The translations under genes and the position numbers were made by a program. The notes beneath the pieces were generated by a model. It was not told where the DNA came from, did no database searches, and saw nothing but the letters and a program-made list of their open reading frames with translations. 10,207 nt of DNA from Proteobacteria bacterium UBA7447 (GTDB lineage Bacteria > Pseudomonadota > Gammaproteobacteria > Arenicellales > UBA868): NCBI GenBank assembly GCA_002477475.1, contig DLPX01000076.1, positions 1-10,207 on the forward strand. Direction: 5' to 3'. Shown here piece by piece: positions 1 to 6,193 of the stretch (within the stretch, counting starts at the first letter, position 1; each line of letters starts with the position of its first letter).

Positions 1-2
1 TA

Positions 3-62
3 AGACGAAAGTGCCGCTACGCCTCGAGCCCCGAAAAGGGTTCCCGTCAAACGGTGAAGTGA
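3..62 (+). CDS. 3' end of an upstream gene, probably lapA (partial)
   Basis: The frame starting at base 3 is open from the window edge and ends with TGA at 60-62, giving only the last 19 residues, which are basic and polar (RRKCRYASSPEKGSRQTVK). Its stop shares one base with the lapB start (TGATG), the junction expected of a coupled lapA-lapB pair. In many gammaproteobacteria the small two-helix membrane protein LapA (DUF1049) lies directly before lapB and ends in a positively charged cytoplasmic tail. The identification rests on position and the overlap; 19 residues are too few to recognise a family. The lapB frame itself is also open to the edge, so it remains possible that no gene ends here. 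Confidence 0.35.
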   Translation, partial: RRKCRYASSPEKGSRQTVK

Positions 63-1240
63 TGGATCCGATATGGCTTCTACTACTTCTGCCCCTCGCC
101 GGATTGTCGGGGTGGGTAGCCGCCCGGCGGACTCGATATCAAGGAGCCCCTCCTTCCGCGTCAAAGGCGCTCTCCGGACCTTATGTCCGGAGCATAAATT
201 TTCTAGCCAACGATCAACACGATGAAGCGCTCGATGTTCTAACTAAAGCACTAGAAGATCATGACCAGTCGTTGGAGATCCAATTGGCATTGGGGACCCT
301 TTTTCGGCGTCGAGGGGAGATCGAAAAGGCAACACAAATTCACCAGAGCCTGATCTCCCGTGCGGGCACTAGTCCAGAACAAAAAAGCCTCGTGCTTTTT
401 GAACTTGCGAATGACTACTTCAAGGCTGGCTTGCTCGATCGAGCCGAGAATCTTCTTCTAGAGCTAGGTGTCACTGAGAATTTCCGTGAAGCCTCTCTGC
501 GGCTGTTGGTACAGATCTATGAGAGCGAGCGCGAGTGGGAGCGCGCAATCGCTGCTGCAAAAGCTTTAGACAAGATTGCTTCAGAGGCTTTGGCGCCGCA
601 GATCGCCCAATTCCAATGTGAGATGGCAGAGCGTGCGCTTGTTGCGGGGGACCATGCGGCAGCGAAAGACAGAGCCACTAAAGCGCTGAAACTGAATCGA
701 AATTGTGCTCGGGCAATAATCCTGCGTGGCAGGCTAGAAGCGCTGTCAGGCAAACATCGGCAGGCGATCGCCACGTGGTCCAGGCTTTGCGTAGAACGCC
801 CAGAGCTGCTGCACGAAGTCTCGAAGTTGGTTCAGACTAGCGCGGAAAGCGTGGATGATGACGTGGTCTACCTTAATTTTCTGCGGCGAGCGATTGTAGT
901 CAGTTCAGATGAGCGGTTGCAGTTATTGTTAGCGGATTTGCTTTTGCAAATGAAGCGATCCGAAGAAGCCGAGGCCCTTTTGCGCTCATGGTCGGAGGAA
1001 CAAGGCAGTTTATCCGGGTTGCATCGCTTATTAGAGATACGCGCGCGGAGCGATGCGACCGGCGAAGCGGGCGCCGATTACCAACTGATGCGCAAAGTGG
1101 CAGGTAGATTGCTCTCGGATCATTCTGGTTACGAGTGTCGCTTTTGTGGATTTCAAGCGAAGTCAATGCACTGGCAATGTCCGGGGTGTCGACACTGGGA
1201 CACCACGACCCCGAGGTTAAATACCATCAAACTCTCTTAG
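62..1240 (+). CDS. lapB: LapB (YciM): membrane-anchored TPR protein controlling LPS synthesis
   Basis: The product has 392 residues, close to the 389 of E. coli LapB. A single hydrophobic N-terminal helix (about residues 4-21, WLLLLLPLAG) is followed by a basic stretch, which suggests an inner-membrane anchor with the body in the cytoplasm. Helical tetratricopeptide repeats fill about residues 35-340. The C-terminus carries a rubredoxin-like metal site, C359-x2-C362-x10-C373-x2-C376. This order of anchor, TPRs and zinc ribbon is diagnostic. In E. coli LapB promotes FtsH-dependent degradation of LpxC and so limits lipid A synthesis. I chose ATG 62 over GTG 11 because it places the membrane helix right at the N-terminus, matches the family length and overlaps the upstream stop by one base. 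No terminator was seen after it. Confidence 0.93.
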   Translation: MDPIWLLLLLPLAGLSGWVAARRTRYQGAPPSASKALSGPYVRSINFLANDQHDEALDVLTKALEDHDQSLEIQLALGTLFRRRGEIEKATQIHQSLISRAGTSPEQKSLVLFELANDYFKAGLLDRAENLLLELGVTENFREASLRLLVQIYESEREWERAIAAAKALDKIASEALAPQIAQFQCEMAERALVAGDHAAAKDRATKALKLNRNCARAIILRGRLEALSGKHRQAIATWSRLCVERPELLHEVSKLVQTSAESVDDDVVYLNFLRRAIVVSSDERLQLLLADLLLQMKRSEEAEALLRSWSEEQGSLSGLHRLLEIRARSDATGEAGADYQLMRKVAGRLLSDHSGYECRFCGFQAKSMHWQCPGCRHWDTTTPRLNTIKLS

Positions 1241-1298
1241 CGAAGTGTGAACTATTTACCTTGAAGCTAGCTACCGAAAAACAGACTATGTCTCCTAT

Positions 1299-1316
1299 CG
1301 CGATGAACGCGATGAA
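1299..1316 (+). repeat. Tandem direct repeat, CGCGATGAA twice
   Basis: CGCGATGAA occurs twice with no spacer, ending 35 bases before the comEA-like start codon. It lies in the 5' leader, downstream of the weak promoter candidate. With only two units it may be chance or slippage; a binding-site role is possible but unsupported. Confidence 0.6.
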
Positions 1317-1337
1317 TTTTTGGAAACAACCAACTAC

Positions 1338-1343
1338 AAGGAG
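1338..1343 (+). promoter_or_regulatory. Ribosome binding site of the comEA-like gene
   Basis: AAGGAG lies 8 bases before the ATG at 1352. It is one of the best Shine-Dalgarno matches in the window and fixes the start of this small gene. Confidence 0.75.
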
Positions 1344-1351
1344 AGTAGATC

Positions 1352-1645
1352 ATGTATCTGAGAAAACTTCGCCCAATGTCTGGGATCCTTATCGCCGCGC
1401 TGATGTCCTTTGGCAATGCGGCCAACGGCGAGCCCGTCGACATCAATCAAGCCGACGCGCCGCTTCTGGCGGAGAACATCGTTGGGGTGGGACCCGTCCT
1501 CGCTGGAGCAATTGTTGCTTATCGCATCGAAAATGGAGCCTTTCAATCGATCGAAGAATTGCTGGAGGTCCCGGGGATCGGCCCCAAGGTGTTGGAAAAC
1601 AACGAGGAAACTCTGTTCATGGATGGAAAAGCCTACCAGAACTGA
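1352..1645 (+). CDS. ComEA-family secreted helix-hairpin-helix DNA-binding protein
   Basis: This is a 97-residue protein. Residues 1-26 look like a Sec signal peptide: basic MYLRKLR, a hydrophobic core GILIAALMSFG, and a small-residue cleavage region near NAANG. The mature part opens with VDINQA (29-34), the hallmark of the ComEA domain, and has two helix-hairpin-helix turns, GVGPVLAGAI (45-54) and PGIGPKVLEN (74-83). Gram-negative ComEA homologues bind incoming double-stranded DNA in the periplasm and help pull it across the outer membrane during transformation. Here nearly the whole mature protein is that one domain, as in other short proteobacterial versions. It has its own strong ribosome binding site, a double in-frame stop (TGA TAG) and its own terminator, so it behaves as a separate unit between LPS genes. 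Whether it serves competence cannot be told from this window. Confidence 0.88.
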   Translation: MYLRKLRPMSGILIAALMSFGNAANGEPVDINQADAPLLAENIVGVGPVLAGAIVAYRIENGAFQSIEELLEVPGIGPKVLENNEETLFMDGKAYQN

Positions 1646-1668
1646 TAGAATTCATAACTGGCGTTAGA

Positions 1669-1700
1669 GAAGGGTGCTCGAAAGGGCGCCCTTTCTTTTT
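1669..1700 (+). terminator. Rho-independent terminator after the comEA-like gene
   Basis: AAGGGTGC (1670-1677) pairs with GCGCCCTT (1686-1693) over 8 pairs including one G-T pair, with an 8-base loop, and leads into TTCTTTTT (1693-1700). The descending arm is also part of a perfect 16-base palindrome, GAAAGGGCGCCCTTTC (1680-1695). The T-run is on the + strand only, so it should stop rightward transcription. Confidence 0.85.
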
Positions 1701-1741
1701 GGCGAATAGGGGAAATTGGGAAAAAGATCCCCTGAATCTTT

Positions 1742-1745
1742 GGAG
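1742..1745 (+). promoter_or_regulatory. Ribosome binding site of ugd
   Basis: GGAG lies 8 bases before the GTG at 1754 and supports this non-ATG start, whose product begins MKVTIVGSGYVG as UDP-glucose dehydrogenases normally do. No convincing sigma-70 boxes were found between the terminator and this site. Confidence 0.6.
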
Positions 1746-1753
1746 TTGCCCGA

Positions 1754-3091
1754 GTGAAAGTAACGATAGTTGGTAGTGGTTACGTCGGCCTGGTTTCCGG
1801 CGCCTGCCTCGCCGACGTCGGGAACGACGTGCTGTGTATGGACGCAGATCACGCCAAGATCGATGATCTAAAACAGGGCCGGATTCCCATCTATGAGCCT
1901 GGCCTTGAAGAGTTGATCAGTGCTAATTCGAAAGCGGGCCGGCTCGCTTTTTCAACGGATCTGTCGGAGGCGGTGCAATATGGGCAGATAATCTTTATCG
2001 CCGTAGGCACACCGCCCGATGAAGATGGAGCGGCTGACCTGAAGCACGTCTTGGCCGTAGCACAAGGAATAGGAAACGCCCTCACCGACTATCGGGTGAT
2101 CGTCAATAAGTCCACAGTCCCGGTAGGAACGGCAGAGAAGGTTCGTGCCGAGATTCAAAGCCATCTCGATCAGCGTGCTCTCGATGTGGATTTTTCTGTC
2201 GTATCTAACCCTGAATTTTTGAAGGAAGGCGCGGCGATCGAGGATTTTCTCAAACCGGACCGAATAGTTGTGGGCACCGATAGCGAACGCCCTAGGCGTT
2301 TGATGCGGGAGCTCTATGCGCCCTTCAATAGAAGTCATGATCGCTTGATGTTTATGGACCTTCCGTCGGCAGAACTTACCAAATACGCAGCGAACGCCAT
2401 GCTGGCCACCAAGATTTCGTTCATGAATGAGTTGGCGAATATCGCCGAGCGCGTCGGCGCGGATATCGAGACTGTCCGCCTTGGTATTGGCTCGGACCCC
2501 CGGATCGGATATCACTTTATCTACCCAGGTTGCGGTTACGGTGGATCTTGTTTTCCTAAAGATGTACAGGCTCTTGCGAGAACATCGGATGAAAACGGGT
2601 GGGAACCCAAGATTCTGAACGCAGTTGAGGCTGTCAATCAGAAACAGAAAACGAGTCTTGTCGAGAAGATCGTCTCGCGATTCGGGGACAGTTTGGGTGG
2701 CCGCCACTTTGCAGTCTGGGGTCTCGCCTTCAAACCCAATACAGATGACATGCGTGAAGCACCCAGCAGCGCCATCATTAGGGCGTTAACCAATTTGGGG
2801 GCAAGCATTACTGCATTTGATCCCGTGGCAGTTGAGGAGGCGAAAAAGACATTCTACGACCTCGACGGAGTGAGCTTTAGCGCAGACCCTTATAGCGCGC
2901 TTGAAGGCGCCGACGGCCTCATCCTCCTCACAGAGTGGAAAGCTTTTCGCAGTCCAGATTTGGCCCGTGTTCGGGAGATGCTGAGCGATGGCGTTATCTT
3001 TGATGGCCGAAATGTTTTTGATCCAAAAATACTCAATCAATATGGCCTCGATTACTACAGCATTGGCCGGCAACCGATTCTGTCAGATTAA
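1754..3091 (+). CDS. ugd: UDP-glucose 6-dehydrogenase
   Basis: The enzyme oxidises UDP-glucose to UDP-glucuronate with two NAD+ in the cytoplasm, supplying a sugar acid for polysaccharide or LPS. The 445 residues fit the bacterial family. The N-terminus holds the NAD-binding Rossmann motif GSGYVG (7-12). VNKSTVPVGTA and NPEFLKEG are further conserved family blocks, and the catalytic cysteine is C266 in the GYGGSCFPKD signature (261-270). The UDP-binding C-terminal domain includes the conserved AFKPNTDDMREAPS segment. The start is GTG, supported by the ribosome binding site and because the nucleotide-binding strand begins at residue 2. It follows a terminator and is the first gene of the long polycistron; the next gene begins 2-14 bases after its TAA. 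The UDP-glucuronate could also feed galacturonate or aminoarabinose formation; the window does not decide. Confidence 0.95.
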   Translation: MKVTIVGSGYVGLVSGACLADVGNDVLCMDADHAKIDDLKQGRIPIYEPGLEELISANSKAGRLAFSTDLSEAVQYGQIIFIAVGTPPDEDGAADLKHVLAVAQGIGNALTDYRVIVNKSTVPVGTAEKVRAEIQSHLDQRALDVDFSVVSNPEFLKEGAAIEDFLKPDRIVVGTDSERPRRLMRELYAPFNRSHDRLMFMDLPSAELTKYAANAMLATKISFMNELANIAERVGADIETVRLGIGSDPRIGYHFIYPGCGYGGSCFPKDVQALARTSDENGWEPKILNAVEAVNQKQKTSLVEKIVSRFGDSLGGRHFAVWGLAFKPNTDDMREAPSSAIIRALTNLGASITAFDPVAVEEAKKTFYDLDGVSFSADPYSALEGADGLILLTEWKAFRSPDLARVREMLSDGVIFDGRNVFDPKILNQYGLDYYSIGRQPILSD

Positions 3092-3105
3092 GAGTGAATA
3101 GATCG

Positions 3106-4065
3106 ATGGACCATGAGTTTTTGGGCCGGCTTCGCCCCAACCGCGTCTTGGTGGTTGGGGATACTATGCTCGACCGTTATTGGATCGGTGACGTCACCCG
3201 CATTTCCCCTGAGGCGCCGGTGCCTATTGTCAATATCGGAGACGTGAGAGAGTGCCCCGGAGGCGCAGGAAACGTAGCAGCCAACATCGCCGCTCTAGGC
3301 GCGGGGTGCGAGTTGCTCGCATTCATTGGAGATGACGATACCGGTCGCCGTCTGAGCGAGTTATTGGCGCAGGCGGGAGTGGATCGGCATTTTCACATTG
3401 ACCCGCATGGGCGCACGACGGAGAAGCTCAGGATCGTTTCTCGAAACCAGCAACTCCTCCGCGCTGATTTTGAGTCGCGTCCTTCTGCGCAGCTGCTCGA
3501 GCGAAGCGTCGCCGACTTTCGGGAGATCAGTCAGACCGTCGACGCCGTTGTCATCTCCGACTACGGAAAAGGGGGTCTCGCGTACATCGAACAAATGATT
3601 GAGGTTGCCAGGAATCAGGGAATTGCTGTGATTGTTGATCCGAAAGGCGCTGACTACGGGCGCTATCGGGGAGCGACACTGGTTACCCCAAACCGGGACG
3701 AGTTTGCCCTGGCGACCGGCGTTGCGACGAATGACCCGGCATTCTTTGACACAGCGCAGTGCTTAGTTCAGCAGGGGGATCTGAAAGGGCTATTGGTCAC
3801 CCGGGGGGATGAGGGGATGACACTGTTTCTTTCATCAGGCGAGGTCATCCATCAGGATGCCACCGCGCGGGAGGTCTTTGATGTCAGTGGGGCAGGCGAC
3901 ACTGTGGTGGCAATCATTTCAGTGTGCATTGCCGCAGGACTTGATTGGACTGATTCCATCAAGTGGGCTACGCGGGGCGCTAGCGCAGTGGTTGGTCGGT
4001 TCGGAACAAGTGTCGTCCGTCCGTCGGACTTAACCCTCGACCCGCAAGGGGAGGACTTGGAATGA
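3106..4065 (+). CDS. rfaE1: D-glycero-beta-D-manno-heptose-7-phosphate kinase (stand-alone HldE domain I, RfaE1)
   Basis: This cytoplasmic kinase phosphorylates heptose 7-phosphate at C1, an early step to ADP-heptose for the LPS inner core. It is a PfkB/ribokinase-type protein. The N-terminus has VVGDTMLDRYWIGDVTRISP, very like E. coli HldE; PGGAGNVAANIAALGA (51-66) is the first PfkB signature and DVSGAGDT (259-266) the second, with D265 the likely catalytic base. At 319 residues it matches only the kinase half of E. coli HldE (477 residues): the adenylyltransferase half is absent and must be encoded elsewhere. I prefer ATG 3106 to GTG 3094 because it gives an N-terminus of E. coli length; GTG 3094, 2 bases after the ugd stop, would add four residues. 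Neither has a strong Shine-Dalgarno site, so translation may depend on ugd. Its stop overlaps hldD (ATGA). Confidence 0.93.
   Translation: MDHEFLGRLRPNRVLVVGDTMLDRYWIGDVTRISPEAPVPIVNIGDVRECPGGAGNVAANIAALGAGCELLAFIGDDDTGRRLSELLAQAGVDRHFHIDPHGRTTEKLRIVSRNQQLLRADFESRPSAQLLERSVADFREISQTVDAVVISDYGKGGLAYIEQMIEVARNQGIAVIVDPKGADYGRYRGATLVTPNRDEFALATGVATNDPAFFDTAQCLVQQGDLKGLLVTRGDEGMTLFLSSGEVIHQDATAREVFDVSGAGDTVVAIISVCIAAGLDWTDSIKWATRGASAVVGRFGTSVVRPSDLTLDPQGEDLE
4046..4054 (+). promoter_or_regulatory. Ribosome binding site of hldD
   Basis: AAGGGGAGG sits inside the end of the kinase gene, 7 bases before the ATG at 4062. Together with the ATGA overlap it marks translational coupling and fixes the hldD start. 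Confidence 0.75.
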
Positions 4066-5072
4066 TCGTCGTTACTGGCGGTGCGGGTTTTATTGGTTCA
4101 AACCTGATCGCAGCACTTAACCTGCGGGGTCGCCGCGATGTTATTCTTGTGGATGATCTTTCGGATACCGCAAAAATTGAGAATATCAGCGACCTTGCGA
4201 TTGCAGACTATATCGATAAGGAGGATTTTCAAAAGATTGTCAACAGTTCAGGCCTTTCGGCAGGGGTTGAGGCGGTGTTTCATCAGGGAGCCTGCTCGGA
4301 TACGATGGTCAGTGACGGTCGATATGTCATGGAGGTCAACTTTGAATATTCGAAGAGCCTCCTGCGCGCATGTGCCGGTAGCCAGGTTCCGTTAATTTAT
4401 GCGTCGTCGGCGTCTGTTTATGGCGCCGACGGGCCATTCTTCGAAGCCGTCGACAATGAACACCCGCTCAATGCATACGCGTACTCCAAGACATTGTTCG
4501 ATCGGTTTGCTTTTGCAGAGGGTAGCCGTCCCGCATCGCAACTCGTGGGTTTAAGATACTTTAATGTCTATGGTCCACGGGAGGGTCATAAAGGGCGGAT
4601 GGCCTCGGTCGCTTGGCATTTGACCCATCAGTATTTTGATTCGGGTTCGGTGCGGTTATTTGAAGGCTCGGGCGGTTATCAGGCGGGAGAGCAGCGGAGG
4701 GACTTTATCCATGTGGATGATGTCGTTAAGGCGAATCTGTTTTTCCTCGACAATCCAAAAAAGAGCGGGATCTTCAATGTGGGGACGGGGGATGCCGGAA
4801 CTTTCAACGATGTCGCGTTGGCTGTAATTAATTCATGTAGAGAAGTCGACGGTGAGACCGGATTATTGCTTGAGGAGGCTCTCCACCAAGGACTCTTGGA
4901 CTATTTTCCGATGCCGGATGCGTTGGTGGGTAAATATCAGAGTTATACCGAAGCCGATATCGGCCGCCTGAACGCGGCGGGCTTTTCAAACAACTTTCTT
5001 GATGTTGCGGAGGGAGTGGGTCGGTATGCCACGGAACTTTATTCCAAACTAAAGGAAGGAGCACATCGGTGA
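4062..5072 (+). CDS. hldD: ADP-L-glycero-D-manno-heptose 6-epimerase
   Basis: This is an extended short-chain dehydrogenase/reductase that converts ADP-D-glycero-D-manno-heptose to the L-glycero form, the last step before heptose is added to the LPS inner core. The NAD(P) motif GGAGFIG is at residues 6-12. HQGACSDT, YASSASVYG (113-121), the catalytic Y139-x3-K143 pair, and RYFNVYGPREGHKGRMASV are blocks shared with E. coli HldD. RRDFIHVDDV and FPMPDALVGKYQSYTEAD complete the match. It has 336 residues against 310 in E. coli; the extra length lies in loops, including a longer stretch (about 255-280) before the FPMPD segment. It directly follows the kinase (ATGA overlap, strong ribosome binding site), so consecutive steps of the same pathway are co-expressed. 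Its stop touches the rfbB start. Confidence 0.95.
   Translation: MIVVTGGAGFIGSNLIAALNLRGRRDVILVDDLSDTAKIENISDLAIADYIDKEDFQKIVNSSGLSAGVEAVFHQGACSDTMVSDGRYVMEVNFEYSKSLLRACAGSQVPLIYASSASVYGADGPFFEAVDNEHPLNAYAYSKTLFDRFAFAEGSRPASQLVGLRYFNVYGPREGHKGRMASVAWHLTHQYFDSGSVRLFEGSGGYQAGEQRRDFIHVDDVVKANLFFLDNPKKSGIFNVGTGDAGTFNDVALAVINSCREVDGETGLLLEEALHQGLLDYFPMPDALVGKYQSYTEADIGRLNAAGFSNNFLDVAEGVGRYATELYSKLKEGAHR
5056..5061 (+). promoter_or_regulatory. Ribosome binding site of rfbB
   Basis: AAGGAG, in the last codons of hldD, lies 7 bases before GTG 5069 and 10 bases before ATG 5072. Both spacings are workable, so the site shows where translation begins but not which of the two adjacent codons is used. Confidence 0.7.
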
Positions 5073-6193
5073 TGTCGTCCTCATCGGAGCCCAAGATTCA
5101 TCAACCATTGCCTGCGCCGGAAGACTGCTGCGTTATGGTAACTGGCGGGGCTGGATTTATCGGGTCGGCTGTTATTCGCCGTTTGATTGCTGATGGATAC
5201 TCCACCATTATTAACGTCGATATTTTGACGTATGCCGGTAACGAGTCGACGGTTGCCCAGGAATCCGGATATTCAGGCTATCAACACGAGAGAGTCGATA
5301 TCCGTCACGCCCGGGAGATTCGCGAGTTGGTCCATAAATACCAGCCTGATGCCGTTATGCATTTGGCTGCAGAATCTCATGTAGATCGTTCCATTGATGG
5401 TCCAGAAGAGTTCATCAGCACGAATATCCATGGCACCTATAACCTCTTGGAGGCGGTTCGGGCTGAAGATCAGGAGCGTGCCTTGCAGTCCGATGCGCTG
5501 ACCAAAAAAGTTCGGTTTCATCATATCTCTACAGATGAAGTATTTGGCTCTCTGGGGGCCTCAGGTCGCTTTCATGAGGATTCACCGTATCAACCGAACT
5601 CACCATATTCGGCGAGTAAAGCCGCTTCTGACCATCTTGTCCGGGCGTGGGGTGAGACGTTCGGTATAGATGTCGTGATCTCTAACTGCTCCAATAATTA
5701 TGGGCCCTACCAATATCCTGAGAAGTTGATTCCCGTCGTGATTCATCAGGCGATGGCCGGTAATCCCATTCCGGTCTACGGCAACGGCGATAACATTCGC
5801 GACTGGCTCTATGTTGATGATCACGCAAAAGCGCTTGTTTTGGTGATGAGTCAGGGTGAATCGGGGCGCACGTATAACATCGGCGGTGACGCGGAAAAGA
5901 CAAATCTTCAAGTCGTTGAGACGATTTGTCGCGAGCTAGATACAGCTATCCCCCGCTCGGAAGGGAGTTATTTGGAACTCATTAGTTTCGTCAAGGACCG
6001 GCCAGGGCACGATTTCCGATACGCGATCGATGCCTCGCGAATTAAAGATGAACTCGGTTGGTACCCAAAGGAGCGATTTGAGTCTGGAATTCGACGCACG
6101 ATTGAGTGGTATTTGAATAACCAGGAATGGGTCGAGGAGGTCGGAGGTAAACAGACTGCAGAGAAACGCCTCGGTCTTGGAGGTTCCAGATGA
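5072..6193 (+). CDS. rfbB: dTDP-glucose 4,6-dehydratase
   Basis: RmlB/RfbB removes water from dTDP-glucose to give dTDP-4-keto-6-deoxyglucose, the branch point for rhamnose and other dTDP-deoxysugars. The NAD+ motif TGGAGFIGS is at residues 24-32. STDEVFGS carries the dehydratase T154-D155-E156 triad, and PYSASKAASDHL holds the catalytic Y179-x3-K183. RDWLYVDDHAKAL, YNIGG and KDRPGHDFRYAIDASRI are classical RmlB blocks. The protein is 373 residues; about 20 polar residues precede the first strand, which most homologues lack (E. coli begins right at it). Start is ATG 5072 (TGATG overlap with hldD) or the adjacent GTG 5069. It is followed by rfbA with an ATGA overlap, the pair catalysing consecutive steps. 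No rmlC or rmlD follows, so the final sugar is undetermined. Confidence 0.96.
   Translation: MSSSSEPKIHQPLPAPEDCCVMVTGGAGFIGSAVIRRLIADGYSTIINVDILTYAGNESTVAQESGYSGYQHERVDIRHAREIRELVHKYQPDAVMHLAAESHVDRSIDGPEEFISTNIHGTYNLLEAVRAEDQERALQSDALTKKVRFHHISTDEVFGSLGASGRFHEDSPYQPNSPYSASKAASDHLVRAWGETFGIDVVISNCSNNYGPYQYPEKLIPVVIHQAMAGNPIPVYGNGDNIRDWLYVDDHAKALVLVMSQGESGRTYNIGGDAEKTNLQVVETICRELDTAIPRSEGSYLELISFVKDRPGHDFRYAIDASRIKDELGWYPKERFESGIRRTIEWYLNNQEWVEEVGGKQTAEKRLGLGGSR
6179..6183 (+). promoter_or_regulatory. Ribosome binding site of rfbA
   Basis: GGAGG lies 6 bases before ATG 6190, inside the end of rfbB, and fixes the start of the next gene in the overlapping ATGA junction. Confidence 0.7.

Larger units (their letters stand above)
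1241..1351 (+). other. Intergenic region between lapB and the comEA-like gene
   Basis: These 111 bases hold no gene I can support. Near the middle, TTGAAG (1261-1266) stands 17 bases before GACTAT (1284-1289); the second box matches the sigma-70 -10 consensus at only three of six positions, so this is at most a weak promoter candidate for the downstream gene. A 9-base tandem repeat follows (1299-1316), then a good ribosome binding site. No rho-independent terminator for lapB is visible, so read-through from lapB is possible. Confidence 0.4.

Noticed and set aside
11..61. Extended LapB start at GTG 11
   Set aside because: It would put 17 polar residues before the membrane anchor, exceed the family length, and lose the one-base overlap with the upstream stop.
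1709..1732. Second terminator-like hairpin (GGGGA/TCCCC) before ugd
   Set aside because: The stem is only 5 pairs with a 14-base loop and no T-run follows, so it is not a terminator.
1135..1776. 213-residue open frame on + spanning the lapB end, the gap and the comEA-like gene
   Set aside because: It overlaps two well-supported genes in another frame, has no recognisable domain, and runs through the terminator hairpin.
1952..2707. 251-residue open frame on the minus strand inside ugd
   Set aside because: It lies wholly opposite a conserved enzyme gene; the ugd frame has intact catalytic motifs across this span, so this is a shadow frame.
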